Shown: positions 39,856-47,626 of the stretch, one piece after another
Numbering within the stretch: the first letter of the stretch is position 1
How the letters are laid out: every line of letters starts with the position of its first letter
NCBI RefSeq assembly: GCF_036345995.1
Contig: NZ_CP107796.1
Coordinates: 6,324,001 to 6,388,000, forward strand
Direction: 5' to 3'
DNA length: 64,000 nt
Origin: Streptomyces sp. NBC_00557
GTDB taxonomy: Bacteria > Actinomycetota > Actinomycetes > Streptomycetales > Streptomycetaceae
Made by a program: the position numbers and the translations under genes
The notes under the pieces: model-generated
Databases searched by the model: none
The model's input: the letters and a program-made list of their open reading frames with translations, nothing else
What the model was told of the DNA's origin: nothing

Positions 39856-41040
39856 ATGGCTGAGGCCCAGAACATCCCCGTGGGTTCGACCACCGCGGGC
39901 TCCATCGCGGTCGCCGCGGAGTCGACCGTCGTCTCGCGCATGAGCGCGCCCCCCTCCTTCGACGTGGCGGACTTCCCGGTCCCGCACGGCCGCGAGGAGG
40001 AGTGGCGGTTCACCCCGCTGGAGCGCCTGCGCGGGCTGCACGACGGCACCGCCGTCGCGAACGGCGGGGGCGTGAAGGTCACCGTCCAGGCCCCCGAGGG
40101 CGTCGTCGTCGAGACCGTCGGCCGCGACGACGCGCGGCTCGGCAGGGCGGGCACCCCGGTGGACCGGGTCGCCGCCCAGGCGTACTCGGCGTTCGAGAAG
40201 GCCGGCGTGGTCACCGTCCCCAAGGAGACGGTGCTCACCGAGCCGATCCGGATCGCCGCGCACGGCGAGGGCGGGGTCGCCTACGCCCACCAGGTGATCG
40301 AGCTGGGCGCCTTCGCCGAGGCCGTCGTCGTCATCGACCACACCGGTGACGCCGTGCTCGCCGCCAACGTCGACTACATCCTGGGCGACGGCGCCAAGCT
40401 GACCGTCGTCTCCGTCCAGGACTGGGACGACAAGGCCGTCCACGTCGCCCAGCACAACGCGCTGGTCGGCCGGGACGCCTCCTTCAAGTCGGTCGTCGTC
40501 ACCTTCGGCGGTGACGTGGTCCGCCTGCACCCGCGCGTGACGTACGCCGGCCCCGGCGGCGAGGCCGAGCTGTTCGGCCTGTACTTCACCGACGCCGGGC
40601 AGCACCAGGAGCACCGCCTGCTGGTCACCCACAACACCCCGCACTGCAAGTCGAACGTCGTCTACAAGGGCGCGCTCCAGGGCGACGACGCGCACGCGGT
40701 CTGGATCGGCGACGTGCTCATCGAGGCCGAGGCCGAGGGCACCGACACCTACGAGATGAACCGCAACCTCGTCCTCACGGACGGCGCGCGCGTCGACTCG
40801 GTGCCGAACCTGGAGATCGAGACCGGTGAGATCGTCGGCGCCGGCCACGCCTCCGCCACCGGTCGCTTCGACGACGAGCAGCTCTTCTACCTGATGGCCC
40901 GCGGCATCCCGGAGCACGAGGCCCGCCGCCTGGTGGTCCGCGGCTTCTTCGCCGAGCTGGTCCAGCAGATCGGTGTCCCGGACATCGAGGAGCGCCTGCT
41001 CGCCAAGATCGAGGAGGAGCTGGAGGCTTCGGTCGCATGA
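39856..41040 (+). CDS. sufD: SufD, Fe-S cluster assembly protein
   Basis: 394 aa. SufB-related right-handed beta-helix partner in the SufBCD complex, involved in iron acquisition for cluster assembly. N-terminal helical part then EEEWRFTPLERLRGLHDG. The core resembles SufB (HHQ-type segment AGQHQEHRLLVTHNTPHCKSNVVYKGAL), ending GHASATGRFDDEQLFYLMARGIPEHEARRLVVRGFFAE. The conserved His in the HNTPHCKSN block is present. It starts 60 nt after sufB and overlaps the Rieske gene (ATGA). Confidence 0.96.
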   Translation: MAEAQNIPVGSTTAGSIAVAAESTVVSRMSAPPSFDVADFPVPHGREEEWRFTPLERLRGLHDGTAVANGGGVKVTVQAPEGVVVETVGRDDARLGRAGTPVDRVAAQAYSAFEKAGVVTVPKETVLTEPIRIAAHGEGGVAYAHQVIELGAFAEAVVVIDHTGDAVLAANVDYILGDGAKLTVVSVQDWDDKAVHVAQHNALVGRDASFKSVVVTFGGDVVRLHPRVTYAGPGGEAELFGLYFTDAGQHQEHRLLVTHNTPHCKSNVVYKGALQGDDAHAVWIGDVLIEAEAEGTDTYEMNRNLVLTDGARVDSVPNLEIETGEIVGAGHASATGRFDDEQLFYLMARGIPEHEARRLVVRGFFAELVQQIGVPDIEERLLAKIEEELEASVA

Positions 41041-41354
41041 GCTTCGTACGCGTCTGCGGGCTGAGCGAGCTGGAGGAGGACACCCCGAAGCGGGTGGAGA
41101 TCGACAGCACGCCGGTCTCGGTCGTGAAGACCGAGGGCGAGGTGTTCGCGATCCACGACATCTGCTCCCACGCGAACGTCTCGCTCGCCGAGGGCGAGGT
41201 CGACGACTGCCACATCGAGTGCTGGCTGCACGGCTCGCGCTTCGACCTCCGCTCCGGCAAGCCCGACAGCCTTCCGGCGACGCGCCCCGTCCCCGTATAC
41301 CCCGTCAAGATCGAAGGGGACGACGTTCTCGTCTCCCTCACCCAGGAGTCCTGA
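41037..41354 (+). CDS. Rieske-type [2Fe-2S] ferredoxin
   Basis: 105 aa. Small non-haem-iron-type Rieske protein. The cluster ligands are in DICSHANVSL (Cys-x-His) and CWLHGSRFD (Cys-x2-His). It probably delivers electrons within or near Fe-S biogenesis. Its constant place between sufD and sufC in actinobacterial suf operons supports this, although its partner is not known. It overlaps the sufD stop by 4 nt and lies 7 nt before sufC. Confidence 0.93.
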   Translation: MSFVRVCGLSELEEDTPKRVEIDSTPVSVVKTEGEVFAIHDICSHANVSLAEGEVDDCHIECWLHGSRFDLRSGKPDSLPATRPVPVYPVKIEGDDVLVSLTQES

Positions 41355-41361
41355 GGCACCC

Positions 41362-42126
41362 ATGGCAACGCTTGAAATCCGAGACCTGCACGTCACCGTC
41401 GAGGCCGACAACGCCACGAAGGAGATCCTCAAGGGCGTCGACCTCACCGTGAAGCAGGGCGAGACGCACGCCATCATGGGCCCCAACGGCTCCGGCAAGT
41501 CGACCCTCGCCTACTCCCTCGCGGGTCACCCGAAGTACACGATCACCAGCGGCACCGTGCTGCTCGACGGCGAGGACGTCCTGGAGATGTCCGTCGACGA
41601 GCGCGCCCGCGCCGGCCTGTTCCTGGCGATGCAGTACCCGGTGGAGGTCCCCGGCGTCTCGGTCTCCAACTTCCTGCGCACCTCCGCCACCGCCATCCGC
41701 GGCGAGGCCCCCAAGCTGCGCACCTGGGTGAAGGAGGTCAAGGAGGCCATGGAGCGCCTCAACATGGACCCGTCCTTCGCCGAGCGCAACGTCAACGAGG
41801 GCTTCTCCGGCGGTGAGAAGAAGCGCCACGAGATCCTCCAGCTGGAGCTGCTCAAGCCGAAGGTCGCGATCCTCGACGAGACCGACTCCGGCCTGGACGT
41901 CGACGCGCTCCGCATCGTCTCCGAGGGCGTCAACCGCGTCCGTGAGACCGGCGAGGTCGGCACCCTGCTGATCACGCACTACACGCGCATCCTGCGCTAC
42001 ATCAAGCCCGACCACGTCCACGTGTTCGCCGGCGGCCGCATCGTCGAGTCCGGCGGCCCCGAGCTCGCGGACAAGCTGGAGAACGAGGGCTACGAGGCTT
42101 ACACGAAGGGTGGCGCATCCGAGTGA
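41362..42126 (+). CDS. sufC: SufC, ABC-type ATPase of the SUF complex
   Basis: 254 aa. Soluble ATPase that drives conformational change in SufBD, not a transporter. Walker A GPNGSGKST, signature FSGGEKKRHEILQLELL (SufC-typical), Walker B VAILDETDSGLDVDAL, and switch LLITHYTRILRYIKPDHVHVF. It is followed without a gap by sufS, whose GTG overlaps the sufC stop (GTGA). Confidence 0.97.
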   Translation: MATLEIRDLHVTVEADNATKEILKGVDLTVKQGETHAIMGPNGSGKSTLAYSLAGHPKYTITSGTVLLDGEDVLEMSVDERARAGLFLAMQYPVEVPGVSVSNFLRTSATAIRGEAPKLRTWVKEVKEAMERLNMDPSFAERNVNEGFSGGEKKRHEILQLELLKPKVAILDETDSGLDVDALRIVSEGVNRVRETGEVGTLLITHYTRILRYIKPDHVHVFAGGRIVESGGPELADKLENEGYEAYTKGGASE

Positions 42127-43379
42127 CACAGCTGCCGGGCCTCCTCGACACCGAGGCGATCCGCAAGGACTTCCCCGTCCTGGACCGGCTGGTCCACGAC
42201 GACCGGAAGCTCGTGTACCTGGACAACGCGGCGACGTCGCAGAAGCCGCGCCAGGTGCTGGACGCCCTGAGCGAGTACTACGAGCGCTACAACGCCAACG
42301 TCCACCGCGGTGTGCATGTGCTCGCCGAGGAGGCCACGGCGCTGTACGAGGGCGCGCGCGACAAGGTCGCCGCGTTCGTCAACGCGCCGAGCCGCGACGA
42401 GGTGATCTTCACCAAGAACGCCTCCGAGTCGCTGAACCTCGTGGCGAACATGCTGGGCTGGGCCGACGAGCCCTACCGGGTGGACCACGAGACCGAGATC
42501 GTCATCACGGAGATGGAGCACCACTCCAACATCGTGCCGTGGCAGCTGCTCGCGCAGCGCACGGGCGCGAAGCTGAAGTGGTTCGGCCTCACGGACGACG
42601 GCCGCCTGGACCTGTCCAACATCGACGAGATCATCACGGAGAAGACGAAGATCGTCTCCTTCGTGCTGGTGTCGAACATCCTGGGCACGGTCAACCCGGT
42701 CGAGGCGATCGTGCGCCGGGCGCAGGAGGTCGGTGCGCTGGTGTGTGTCGACGCCTCCCAGGCCGCCCCGCACATGCCGCTGGACGTACAGGCCCTGCAG
42801 GCCGACTTCGTGGCCTTCACCGGCCACAAGATGTGCGGCCCGACCGGCATCGGCGTGCTCTGGGGCCGCCAGGAGCTGCTGGAGGACCTGCCCCCGTTCC
42901 TCGGCGGCGGCGAGATGATCGAGACCGTCTCGATGCACTCCTCGACGTACGCCCCGGCGCCGCACAAGTTCGAGGCGGGCACGCCCCCGATCGCGCAGGC
43001 GGTCGGTCTCGGCGCGGCGATCGACTACCTCCAGTCGATCGGCATGGAGAAGATCCTCGCCCACGAGCACGCGCTCACCGAGTACGCGGTGCAGCAGCTG
43101 CAGAAGGTCCCCGACCTGAGGATCATCGGCCCCACCACGGCCGAGGACCGGGGCGCCGCGATCTCCTTCACGCTGGGCGACATCCACCCGCACGACGTGG
43201 GCCAGGTCCTGGACGAGCAGGGCATCGCGGTCCGCGTCGGCCACCACTGCGCCCGTCCGGTCTGCCTCCGGTACGGAATTCCTGCGACCACGCGAGCGTC
43301 GTTCTATCTGTACTCCACGCCGGCCGAGATCGACGCTCTGGTCGACGGCCTGGAGCACGTACGGAACTTCTTCGGCTGA
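42123..43379 (+). CDS. sufS: SufS, group II cysteine desulfurase
   Basis: 418 aa PLP enzyme taking sulfur from cysteine for cluster assembly. Landmarks are LVYLDNAATSQKPRQVLDAL, NANVHRGVHVLAEEATALYE, the PLP-Lys motif VAFTGHKMCGPTGIGVLWGR, and the sulfur-carrying Cys in VGHHCARPVCLRYG, typical of SufS. It passes persulfide to SufU, the next gene. GTG start overlapping sufC. Confidence 0.97.
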   Translation: MTQLPGLLDTEAIRKDFPVLDRLVHDDRKLVYLDNAATSQKPRQVLDALSEYYERYNANVHRGVHVLAEEATALYEGARDKVAAFVNAPSRDEVIFTKNASESLNLVANMLGWADEPYRVDHETEIVITEMEHHSNIVPWQLLAQRTGAKLKWFGLTDDGRLDLSNIDEIITEKTKIVSFVLVSNILGTVNPVEAIVRRAQEVGALVCVDASQAAPHMPLDVQALQADFVAFTGHKMCGPTGIGVLWGRQELLEDLPPFLGGGEMIETVSMHSSTYAPAPHKFEAGTPPIAQAVGLGAAIDYLQSIGMEKILAHEHALTEYAVQQLQKVPDLRIIGPTTAEDRGAAISFTLGDIHPHDVGQVLDEQGIAVRVGHHCARPVCLRYGIPATTRASFYLYSTPAEIDALVDGLEHVRNFFG

Positions 43380-43397
43380 GAGGCGTGAGCTGAGACC

Positions 43398-43865
43398 GTG
43401 AAGCTGGACTCGATGTACCAGGAAGTCATCCTGGACCACTACAAGAACCCGCACGGGCGTGGTCTGCGGGATGGCGACGCCGAGGTGCACCATGTGAACC
43501 CGACGTGCGGCGACGAGATCACCCTCCGCGTGAAGTACGACGGCACGCAGATCGCGGACGTCAGCTACGAGGGCCAGGGCTGCTCGATCAGCCAGGCCTC
43601 CGCCTCCGTGCTGAACGAGCTGCTGGTCGGCAAGGACCTGGCCGACGCGCAGAAGATCCAGGAGACCTTCCTGGAGCTGATGCAGTCCAAGGGCAGGATC
43701 GAGCCGGACGACGCGATGGAGGACATCCTGGAGGACGCGGTCGCGTTCGCCGGTGTCTCCAAGTACCCCGCGCGGGTCAAGTGCGCCCTCCTGAGCTGGA
43801 TGGCGTGGAAGGACGCGACGGCCCAGGCGCTGGGTGGCGCCGACGCCGAAAGGAAGACGGCATGA
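43398..43865 (+). CDS. sufU: SufU, zinc-dependent sulfurtransferase
   Basis: 155 aa. IscU-like fold used as a sulfur acceptor from SufS in Gram-positive bacteria. Three conserved cysteines: NPTCGDEITLRVK, GQGCSISQASASV and ARVKCALLSWMAWKDA. The SufU-type insertion between the second and third Cys is present. GTG start; the gene overlaps the next one by 4 nt (ATGA at 43862-43865). Confidence 0.96.
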   Translation: MKLDSMYQEVILDHYKNPHGRGLRDGDAEVHHVNPTCGDEITLRVKYDGTQIADVSYEGQGCSISQASASVLNELLVGKDLADAQKIQETFLELMQSKGRIEPDDAMEDILEDAVAFAGVSKYPARVKCALLSWMAWKDATAQALGGADAERKTA

Positions 43866-44194
43866 GCGACACCGCTGAGATGAAGCCGGTCTCGGAGGAG
43901 GAACTCCGCGAGGCCCTGATGGACGTGGTCGACCCCGAGCTGGGCATCGACGTCGTCAACCTCGGCCTGATCTACGGCATCCACATCGACGACTCCAACG
44001 TGGCCACGGTCGACATGACCCTGACCTCGGCGGCCTGCCCGCTGACGGACGTCATCGAGGACCAGGCCAAGTCCGCCACGGACGGCCTCGTCAACGAACT
44101 GCGCATCAACTGGGTCTGGATGCCCCCGTGGGGCCCGGACAAGATCACGGACGACGGCCGCGAGCAGCTTCGGGCGCTCGGGTTCAACGTCTGA
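43862..44194 (+). CDS. sufT: SufT-like DUF59 (MIP18) Fe-S assembly protein
   Basis: 110 aa. DUF59/PaaD-MIP18 family protein, thought to help mature or deliver Fe-S clusters. Family signature DVVDPELGIDVVNLGLIYGIHID, with the conserved Cys in MTLTSAACPLTDVIEDQ and the WMPPWGPDKITDDGREQLRALGF end. Last gene of the suf operon; a strong intrinsic terminator follows 13 nt after the stop. Confidence 0.93.
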   Translation: MSDTAEMKPVSEEELREALMDVVDPELGIDVVNLGLIYGIHIDDSNVATVDMTLTSAACPLTDVIEDQAKSATDGLVNELRINWVWMPPWGPDKITDDGREQLRALGFNV

Positions 44195-44207
44195 CACAGA
44201 GCGGGCG

Positions 44208-44241
44208 AAAGGGGCCGCGGCCGAGTGCCGCGGCCCCTTTT
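44208..44241 (+). terminator. Rho-independent terminator of the suf operon
   Basis: AAA-GGGGCCGCGG (44208-44220), 7-nt loop, then CCGCGGCCCC-TTTT (44228-44241). A perfect 10-bp GC stem extended by A-T pairs and a T-run makes this the most classical terminator in the window. Confidence 0.95.
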
Positions 44242-44273
44242 CCGTGCGCTCCGCCCACGTCCGCGCGACCCAT

Positions 44274-44289
44274 GTGTACGGCCGTACGC
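44274..44289. promoter_or_regulatory. TetR-type operator 1, GTGTACG-GC-CGTACGC
   Basis: 16-bp inverted repeat with one mismatch, same design as the perfect copy 22 bp downstream. Two sites spaced about two helical turns apart suit binding of two regulator dimers. Confidence 0.75.
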
Positions 44290-44295
44290 AACGGT

Positions 44296-44311
44296 GTGTA
44301 CGCTCGTACAC
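44296..44311. promoter_or_regulatory. TetR-type operator 2, GTGTACG-CT-CGTACAC
   Basis: Perfect 7-bp arms, ending on the base before the SMR gene ATG. TACGCT (44299-44304) within it could be the -10 box, so the transcript would start at the ATG and the operator would cover the promoter. Confidence 0.8.
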
Positions 44312-44635
44312 ATGGGATATCTGACGCTCGCCGGCGCCATCGCCGCCGAGGTCGCCGCGACGACGGCGATGAAGTACAGCGAGGGGTTCAGCCGGCTGTG
44401 GCCCTCGCTCGTGACGGCCCTGGGCTATCTGGTCTCCTTCGCGCTGCTCGCCCAGACGCTGAAGACCGTCCAGATCGGCACGGCGTACGCGATCTGGTCC
44501 GGCGTCGGCACCGCCACAGTCGCCCTGCTCGGCCTGCTCCTCTTCGGGGAGGGGCTGAGCCTCGCCAAGGCCGGCGGCATCCTGCTGATCATCGGTGGAG
44601 TGGTCGTGCTGAACCTCGGCGGGGCGAGTCACTGA
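44312..44635 (+). CDS. SMR-family multidrug efflux protein
   Basis: 107 aa, four hydrophobic helices, small multidrug resistance (EmrE/QacC) type. The essential membrane Glu is Glu13 in AGAIAAEVAATTAMKYSEG; the AYAIWSGVGTATVALLGLLLFGE signature and the glycine-rich last helix are present. It exports lipophilic cations or guanidinium-type compounds by proton exchange; the subtype is not certain. The ATG directly abuts a palindrome and has no ribosome site, so a leaderless message is likely. The stop overlaps the tetR start. Confidence 0.92.
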   Translation: MGYLTLAGAIAAEVAATTAMKYSEGFSRLWPSLVTALGYLVSFALLAQTLKTVQIGTAYAIWSGVGTATVALLGLLLFGEGLSLAKAGGILLIIGGVVVLNLGGASH

Positions 44636-45171
44636 TGGGGCGGCGCTACGACCCCGAGCGGCGGCAGCGGATCATCGACGCGGCCCTGCGGGTGGCCGCC
44701 CGCGACGGCATCGCCGGGCTCAGCCACCGTACGGTCGCCGCCGAGGCGGACGTCCCGCTCGGCTCCACCACCTACCACTTCGCCACCCTGGACGACCTGC
44801 TGGTGGCCGCCCTGTGCCAGGCCAACGAGGGGTTCGCACGGGTGCTCGACGCCAGCGGCGTCCTCGCGGACGGCGACGGCGACCTCGCGGCCGGTCTCGC
44901 CCGGGTCCTCGGCGAGTGGCTGGGCCGCGACCGGCCGGGCGTGGAGCTGGAGTACGAGCTGTACCTCGCGGCCCTGCGCCGCCCGGCCCTGCGCCCGGTC
45001 GCCGCCCAGTGGGCGCAGGAGACGGCGGACCGGCTGGCCGCGCGGGTGGACGAGGTGACGGCGCGGGCGCTGGTGGCCCTGATGGACGGGATCTGCCTCG
45101 AAGTGCTGCTCACCGGCGGTTCGTACGACGAGGAGCGCGCGCGTGAGGTGCTGGCTCGGCTGATCCCCTGA
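44635..45171 (+). CDS. TetR-family regulator of the SMR pump
   Basis: 178 aa. N-terminal HTH (RRQRIIDAALRVAARDGIAGLSHRTVAAEADVPLGSTTYHFATLDDLLVAAL), ligand-binding helical domain after it. Overlap with the SMR stop (TGATG) and the two palindromes upstream of the pair indicate a self-regulated efflux operon. The ligand is unknown but is probably a pump substrate. Confidence 0.93.
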   Translation: MGRRYDPERRQRIIDAALRVAARDGIAGLSHRTVAAEADVPLGSTTYHFATLDDLLVAALCQANEGFARVLDASGVLADGDGDLAAGLARVLGEWLGRDRPGVELEYELYLAALRRPALRPVAAQWAQETADRLAARVDEVTARALVALMDGICLEVLLTGGSYDEERAREVLARLIP

Positions 45172-45222
45172 AGCGGCGCCCGGCACGTGAGACGCGGTTC
45201 GCCCCGACCACCCCGCCCACGT

Positions 45223-45228
45223 TAGGTT
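45223..45228 (+). promoter_or_regulatory. -10 box of dapD, leaderless promoter
   Basis: TAGGTT ends 7 nt before the dapD ATG and no ribosome site is present, so transcription probably starts at the ATG. A -35 element is not clear. Confidence 0.55.
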
Positions 45229-45235
45229 TTGTCCC

Positions 45236-46222
45236 ATGACCGAGTCTGCTACCCGCACCACCGGCGCCGTCGCCGCCGGCCTCGCCACGATCGCCTCCGA
45301 CGGCACCGTTCTCGACACCTGGTTCCCGGCCCCCGAGCTGGTCGAGCAGCCGGGCCCGGCCGGCACCGAGCGGCTCACCGCCGAGCAGGCGGCCGAGCTG
45401 CTGGGCGGCGGCGCAACCGCGGCGACCGGCCCGGACGCCCGCCGGGGCGTCGAGGTGGTCGCCGTCCGCACGGTCATCGCCTCGCTGGACGAGAAGCCGA
45501 TCGACGCCCACGACGTCTACCTGCGCCTGCACCTGCTCTCGCACCGCCTGGTCAAGCCGCACGGCCAGAGCCTGGACGGCATATTCGGCCACCTCGCCAA
45601 CGTCGCCTGGACCTCGCTCGGCCCGGTCGCGGTGGACGACATCGAGAAGGTGCGGCTGAACGCCCGCGCCGAGGGCCTGCACCTGCAGGTCACCTCGATC
45701 GACAAGTTCCCGCGCATGACCGACTACGTCGTCCCCAAGGGCGTGCGCATCGCCGATGCCGACCGGGTCCGCCTCGGCGCGCACCTCGCCCAGGGCACCA
45801 CCGTCATGCACGAGGGCTTCGTCAACTTCAACGCCGGCACGCTCGGGACCTCCATGGTCGAGGGCCGGATCTCCGCGGGCGTCGTGGTCGGCAACGGCTC
45901 CGACATCGGCGGCGGCGCCTCCACCATGGGCACCCTGTCCGGCGGCGGCAACGTGATCATCTCCATCGGCGAGCGCTGCCTGATCGGCGCCGAGGCGGGC
46001 GTGGGCATCGCGCTCGGCGACGAGTGCGTGGTCGAGGCCGGCCTGTACGTCACCGCGGGCACCCGGGTCACCATGCCCGACGGCCAGATCGTCAAGGCCC
46101 GTGAGCTGAACGGCGCCTCCAACATCCTCTTCCGCCGCAACTCGGTCACCGGTGCGGTCGAGGCCCGCCCGAACAACGCGGTCTGGGGCGGCCTGAACGA
46201 CATCCTCCACAGTCACAACTGA
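45236..46222 (+). CDS. dapD: Tetrahydrodipicolinate N-succinyltransferase
   Basis: 328 aa. Succinylates tetrahydrodipicolinate in the lysine/diaminopimelate pathway, needed for peptidoglycan. It is the actinobacterial DapD type: N-terminal domain to about residue 150, then a left-handed beta-helix with hexapeptide turns ([60 protein letters not shown]) and a short C-terminal extension. No ribosome site before ATG 45236. It faces dapA across a terminator. Confidence 0.96.
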   Translation: MTESATRTTGAVAAGLATIASDGTVLDTWFPAPELVEQPGPAGTERLTAEQAAELLGGGATAATGPDARRGVEVVAVRTVIASLDEKPIDAHDVYLRLHLLSHRLVKPHGQSLDGIFGHLANVAWTSLGPVAVDDIEKVRLNARAEGLHLQVTSIDKFPRMTDYVVPKGVRIADADRVRLGAHLAQGTTVMHEGFVNFNAGTLGTSMVEGRISAGVVVGNGSDIGGGASTMGTLSGGGNVIISIGERCLIGAEAGVGIALGDECVVEAGLYVTAGTRVTMPDGQIVKARELNGASNILFRRNSVTGAVEARPNNAVWGGLNDILHSHN

Positions 46223-46240
46223 CCCACCGCACCGCGCAGC

Positions 46241-46272
46241 AGCGCCCTCCGCCCCGTGTGGCGGAGGGCGCT
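46241..46272. terminator. Terminator after dapD
   Basis: Perfect 13-bp stem AGCGCCCTCCGCC / GGCGGAGGGCGCT with 6-nt loop, 18 nt after dapD. Its symmetry means it may also act on the convergent dapA transcript. Confidence 0.85.
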
Positions 46273-46332
46273 GTGCCATGCCGGACAGGGACTGGGAGCC
46301 GGTGTTCGCCGAGCGGTGAGGTCTGCGGATGC

Positions 46333-46357
46333 GGGCGGGTGCGGGTGCGGGTGCGGG
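46333..46357 (+). repeat. GTGCGG hexamer run with G-quadruplex pattern
   Basis: Five GGG runs separated by 1-3 nt (GGGCGGGTGCGGG...), between the dapD terminator and the 3' end of dapA. The pattern meets the standard G-quadruplex rule on the plus strand. Confidence 0.7.
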
Positions 46358-46373
46358 TTCCGGCTGTCCGTGG

Positions 46374-47276
46374 TCAGGGGGTGGTGAGTTCCTGGTACCG
46401 GGTCAGCAGTTCGTCGGTCGTGTCGCGGTCTGCGGGCAGCAGGGGTGCGCGTACCGGGCCCGCGGGGCGGCCGAGGGCCATGAGGAGCGCCTTCGCGGTG
46501 ACCGTGCCGGGCAGGCCCGCGGCCATCATCGCCTCGATCAACGGCGTCGCCCGCAGCTGGAGTTGCGCCGCCCGCGCGGTGTCGCCGGCGTCGAAGGCGT
46601 CGAGGATCGCGGCGATCCGGCCGGGTACGGCGTTGGCGACCGTGCTGACGCAGCCCGCGGCGCCGACCGCGTACAGCGCCAGCACGTGTTCGTCGCAGCC
46701 CGCGTAGTACGCGAGATCGGTGTGCGCCAGCACCTTCTGGGTGCCTAGGAAGTCGTACGAGCAGTCCTTCACCGCGACGATCCTCGGGTGTTCGGCGAGG
46801 CGGATCATCGTCTGCGGCTCGATCCGGGTGCCGGTGCGGCCCGGGATGTCGTACAGCATCACGGGCAGTCCGCTCGCGTCGGCGACCTGGCGGAAGTGCG
46901 CCTCCAGCGCCTCCTGCGGGGGCCTGCTGTAGTACGGCGTCACCACCAGCACCCCGTCTGCGCCCGCCTTCCCGGCCGCGCGGGCCAGTTCCACGGTGTG
47001 CCGGGTGTCGGCCGTGCCCACCCCGGTGACCAGGGACGCGCTGTCGCCGACGGCCTCCCGGACGGCCGCGACCAGTTCCGTCTTCTCCGCGTCCGTGGTG
47101 GTGGGCGACTCGCCCGTGGTGCCGTTCAGCACCAGGCCGTCGCAGCCCTCGGCCACCAGCCGCTCGGCCAGCTCGCGGGCGCCGTCCAGGTCGAGGGCGC
47201 CCTCCTCGGTGAACGGCGTGATCATCGCGCAGAGGGTGCGGCCGAAGGGGCGCGGGGTGGTGGGTGTCGTCGTCAT
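46374..47276 (-). CDS. dapA: 4-hydroxy-tetrahydrodipicolinate synthase
   Basis: 300 aa. Class I aldolase-fold enzyme condensing pyruvate and aspartate semialdehyde at the entry to lysine/DAP synthesis. Thr53-Thr54 in NGTTGESPT, Tyr142 in MLYDIPGRTGTR and the Schiff-base Lys170 in IVAVKDCSYD are all present. I chose ATG 47276; GGGGAGG lies 14 nt upstream, and a GTG at 47309 is an alternative adding 11 residues. A palindrome CTTGATCAAG (47297-47306) lies in the promoter. Streptomyces usually have more than one dapA. Confidence 0.94.
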   Translation of the reverse strand: MTTTPTTPRPFGRTLCAMITPFTEEGALDLDGARELAERLVAEGCDGLVLNGTTGESPTTTDAEKTELVAAVREAVGDSASLVTGVGTADTRHTVELARAAGKAGADGVLVVTPYYSRPPQEALEAHFRQVADASGLPVMLYDIPGRTGTRIEPQTMIRLAEHPRIVAVKDCSYDFLGTQKVLAHTDLAYYAGCDEHVLALYAVGAAGCVSTVANAVPGRIAAILDAFDAGDTARAAQLQLRATPLIEAMMAAGLPGTVTAKALLMALGRPAGPVRAPLLPADRDTTDELLTRYQELTTP

Positions 47277-47443
47277 GGGGGTAGTGTCGGCCTCCCCTTG
47301 ATCAAGCACTACTTAATTCTGCTACGCGCTATTGGTAAGTTCTGCTGAATTGATGCTCTGGTGGACGGAGGCCCTGTGTCCAACTCGGCCCTTCATGGGT
47401 CACTATGGCCGGAGGGTCACCGACGTCCGTCATGGGAGGCACC

Positions 47444-47626
47444 ATGAAGCTCGGCAAGGCACTGGCCACCGGATACGCCGAGGAGCGGCCGCGCGGCGAA
47501 GAGGCCGGCCGGGAGGAGATCGTCCGCGAGGAGGTCGTCCGCGAGGAGCGGGGACCGCTTGCTGAGGACACCGCCCGCGTCGTGACGGCCGAGCCGGGCC
47601 GCGAAGAGGTTCCGGCCGTCCGATGA
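47444..47626 (+). CDS. Small, highly charged protein of unknown function
   Basis: 60 aa, no known domain. About one residue in four is Glu and many are Arg. It has repeating REE.V units (GREEIVREEVVREERG) that would form an amphipathic helix. A good ribosome site GGGAGG lies 5 nt before ATG 47444. The stop overlaps the start of the next gene (ATGA), so the two are translationally coupled and probably act together. I cannot assign a function. Confidence 0.65.
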   Translation: MKLGKALATGYAEERPRGEEAGREEIVREEVVREERGPLAEDTARVVTAEPGREEVPAVR

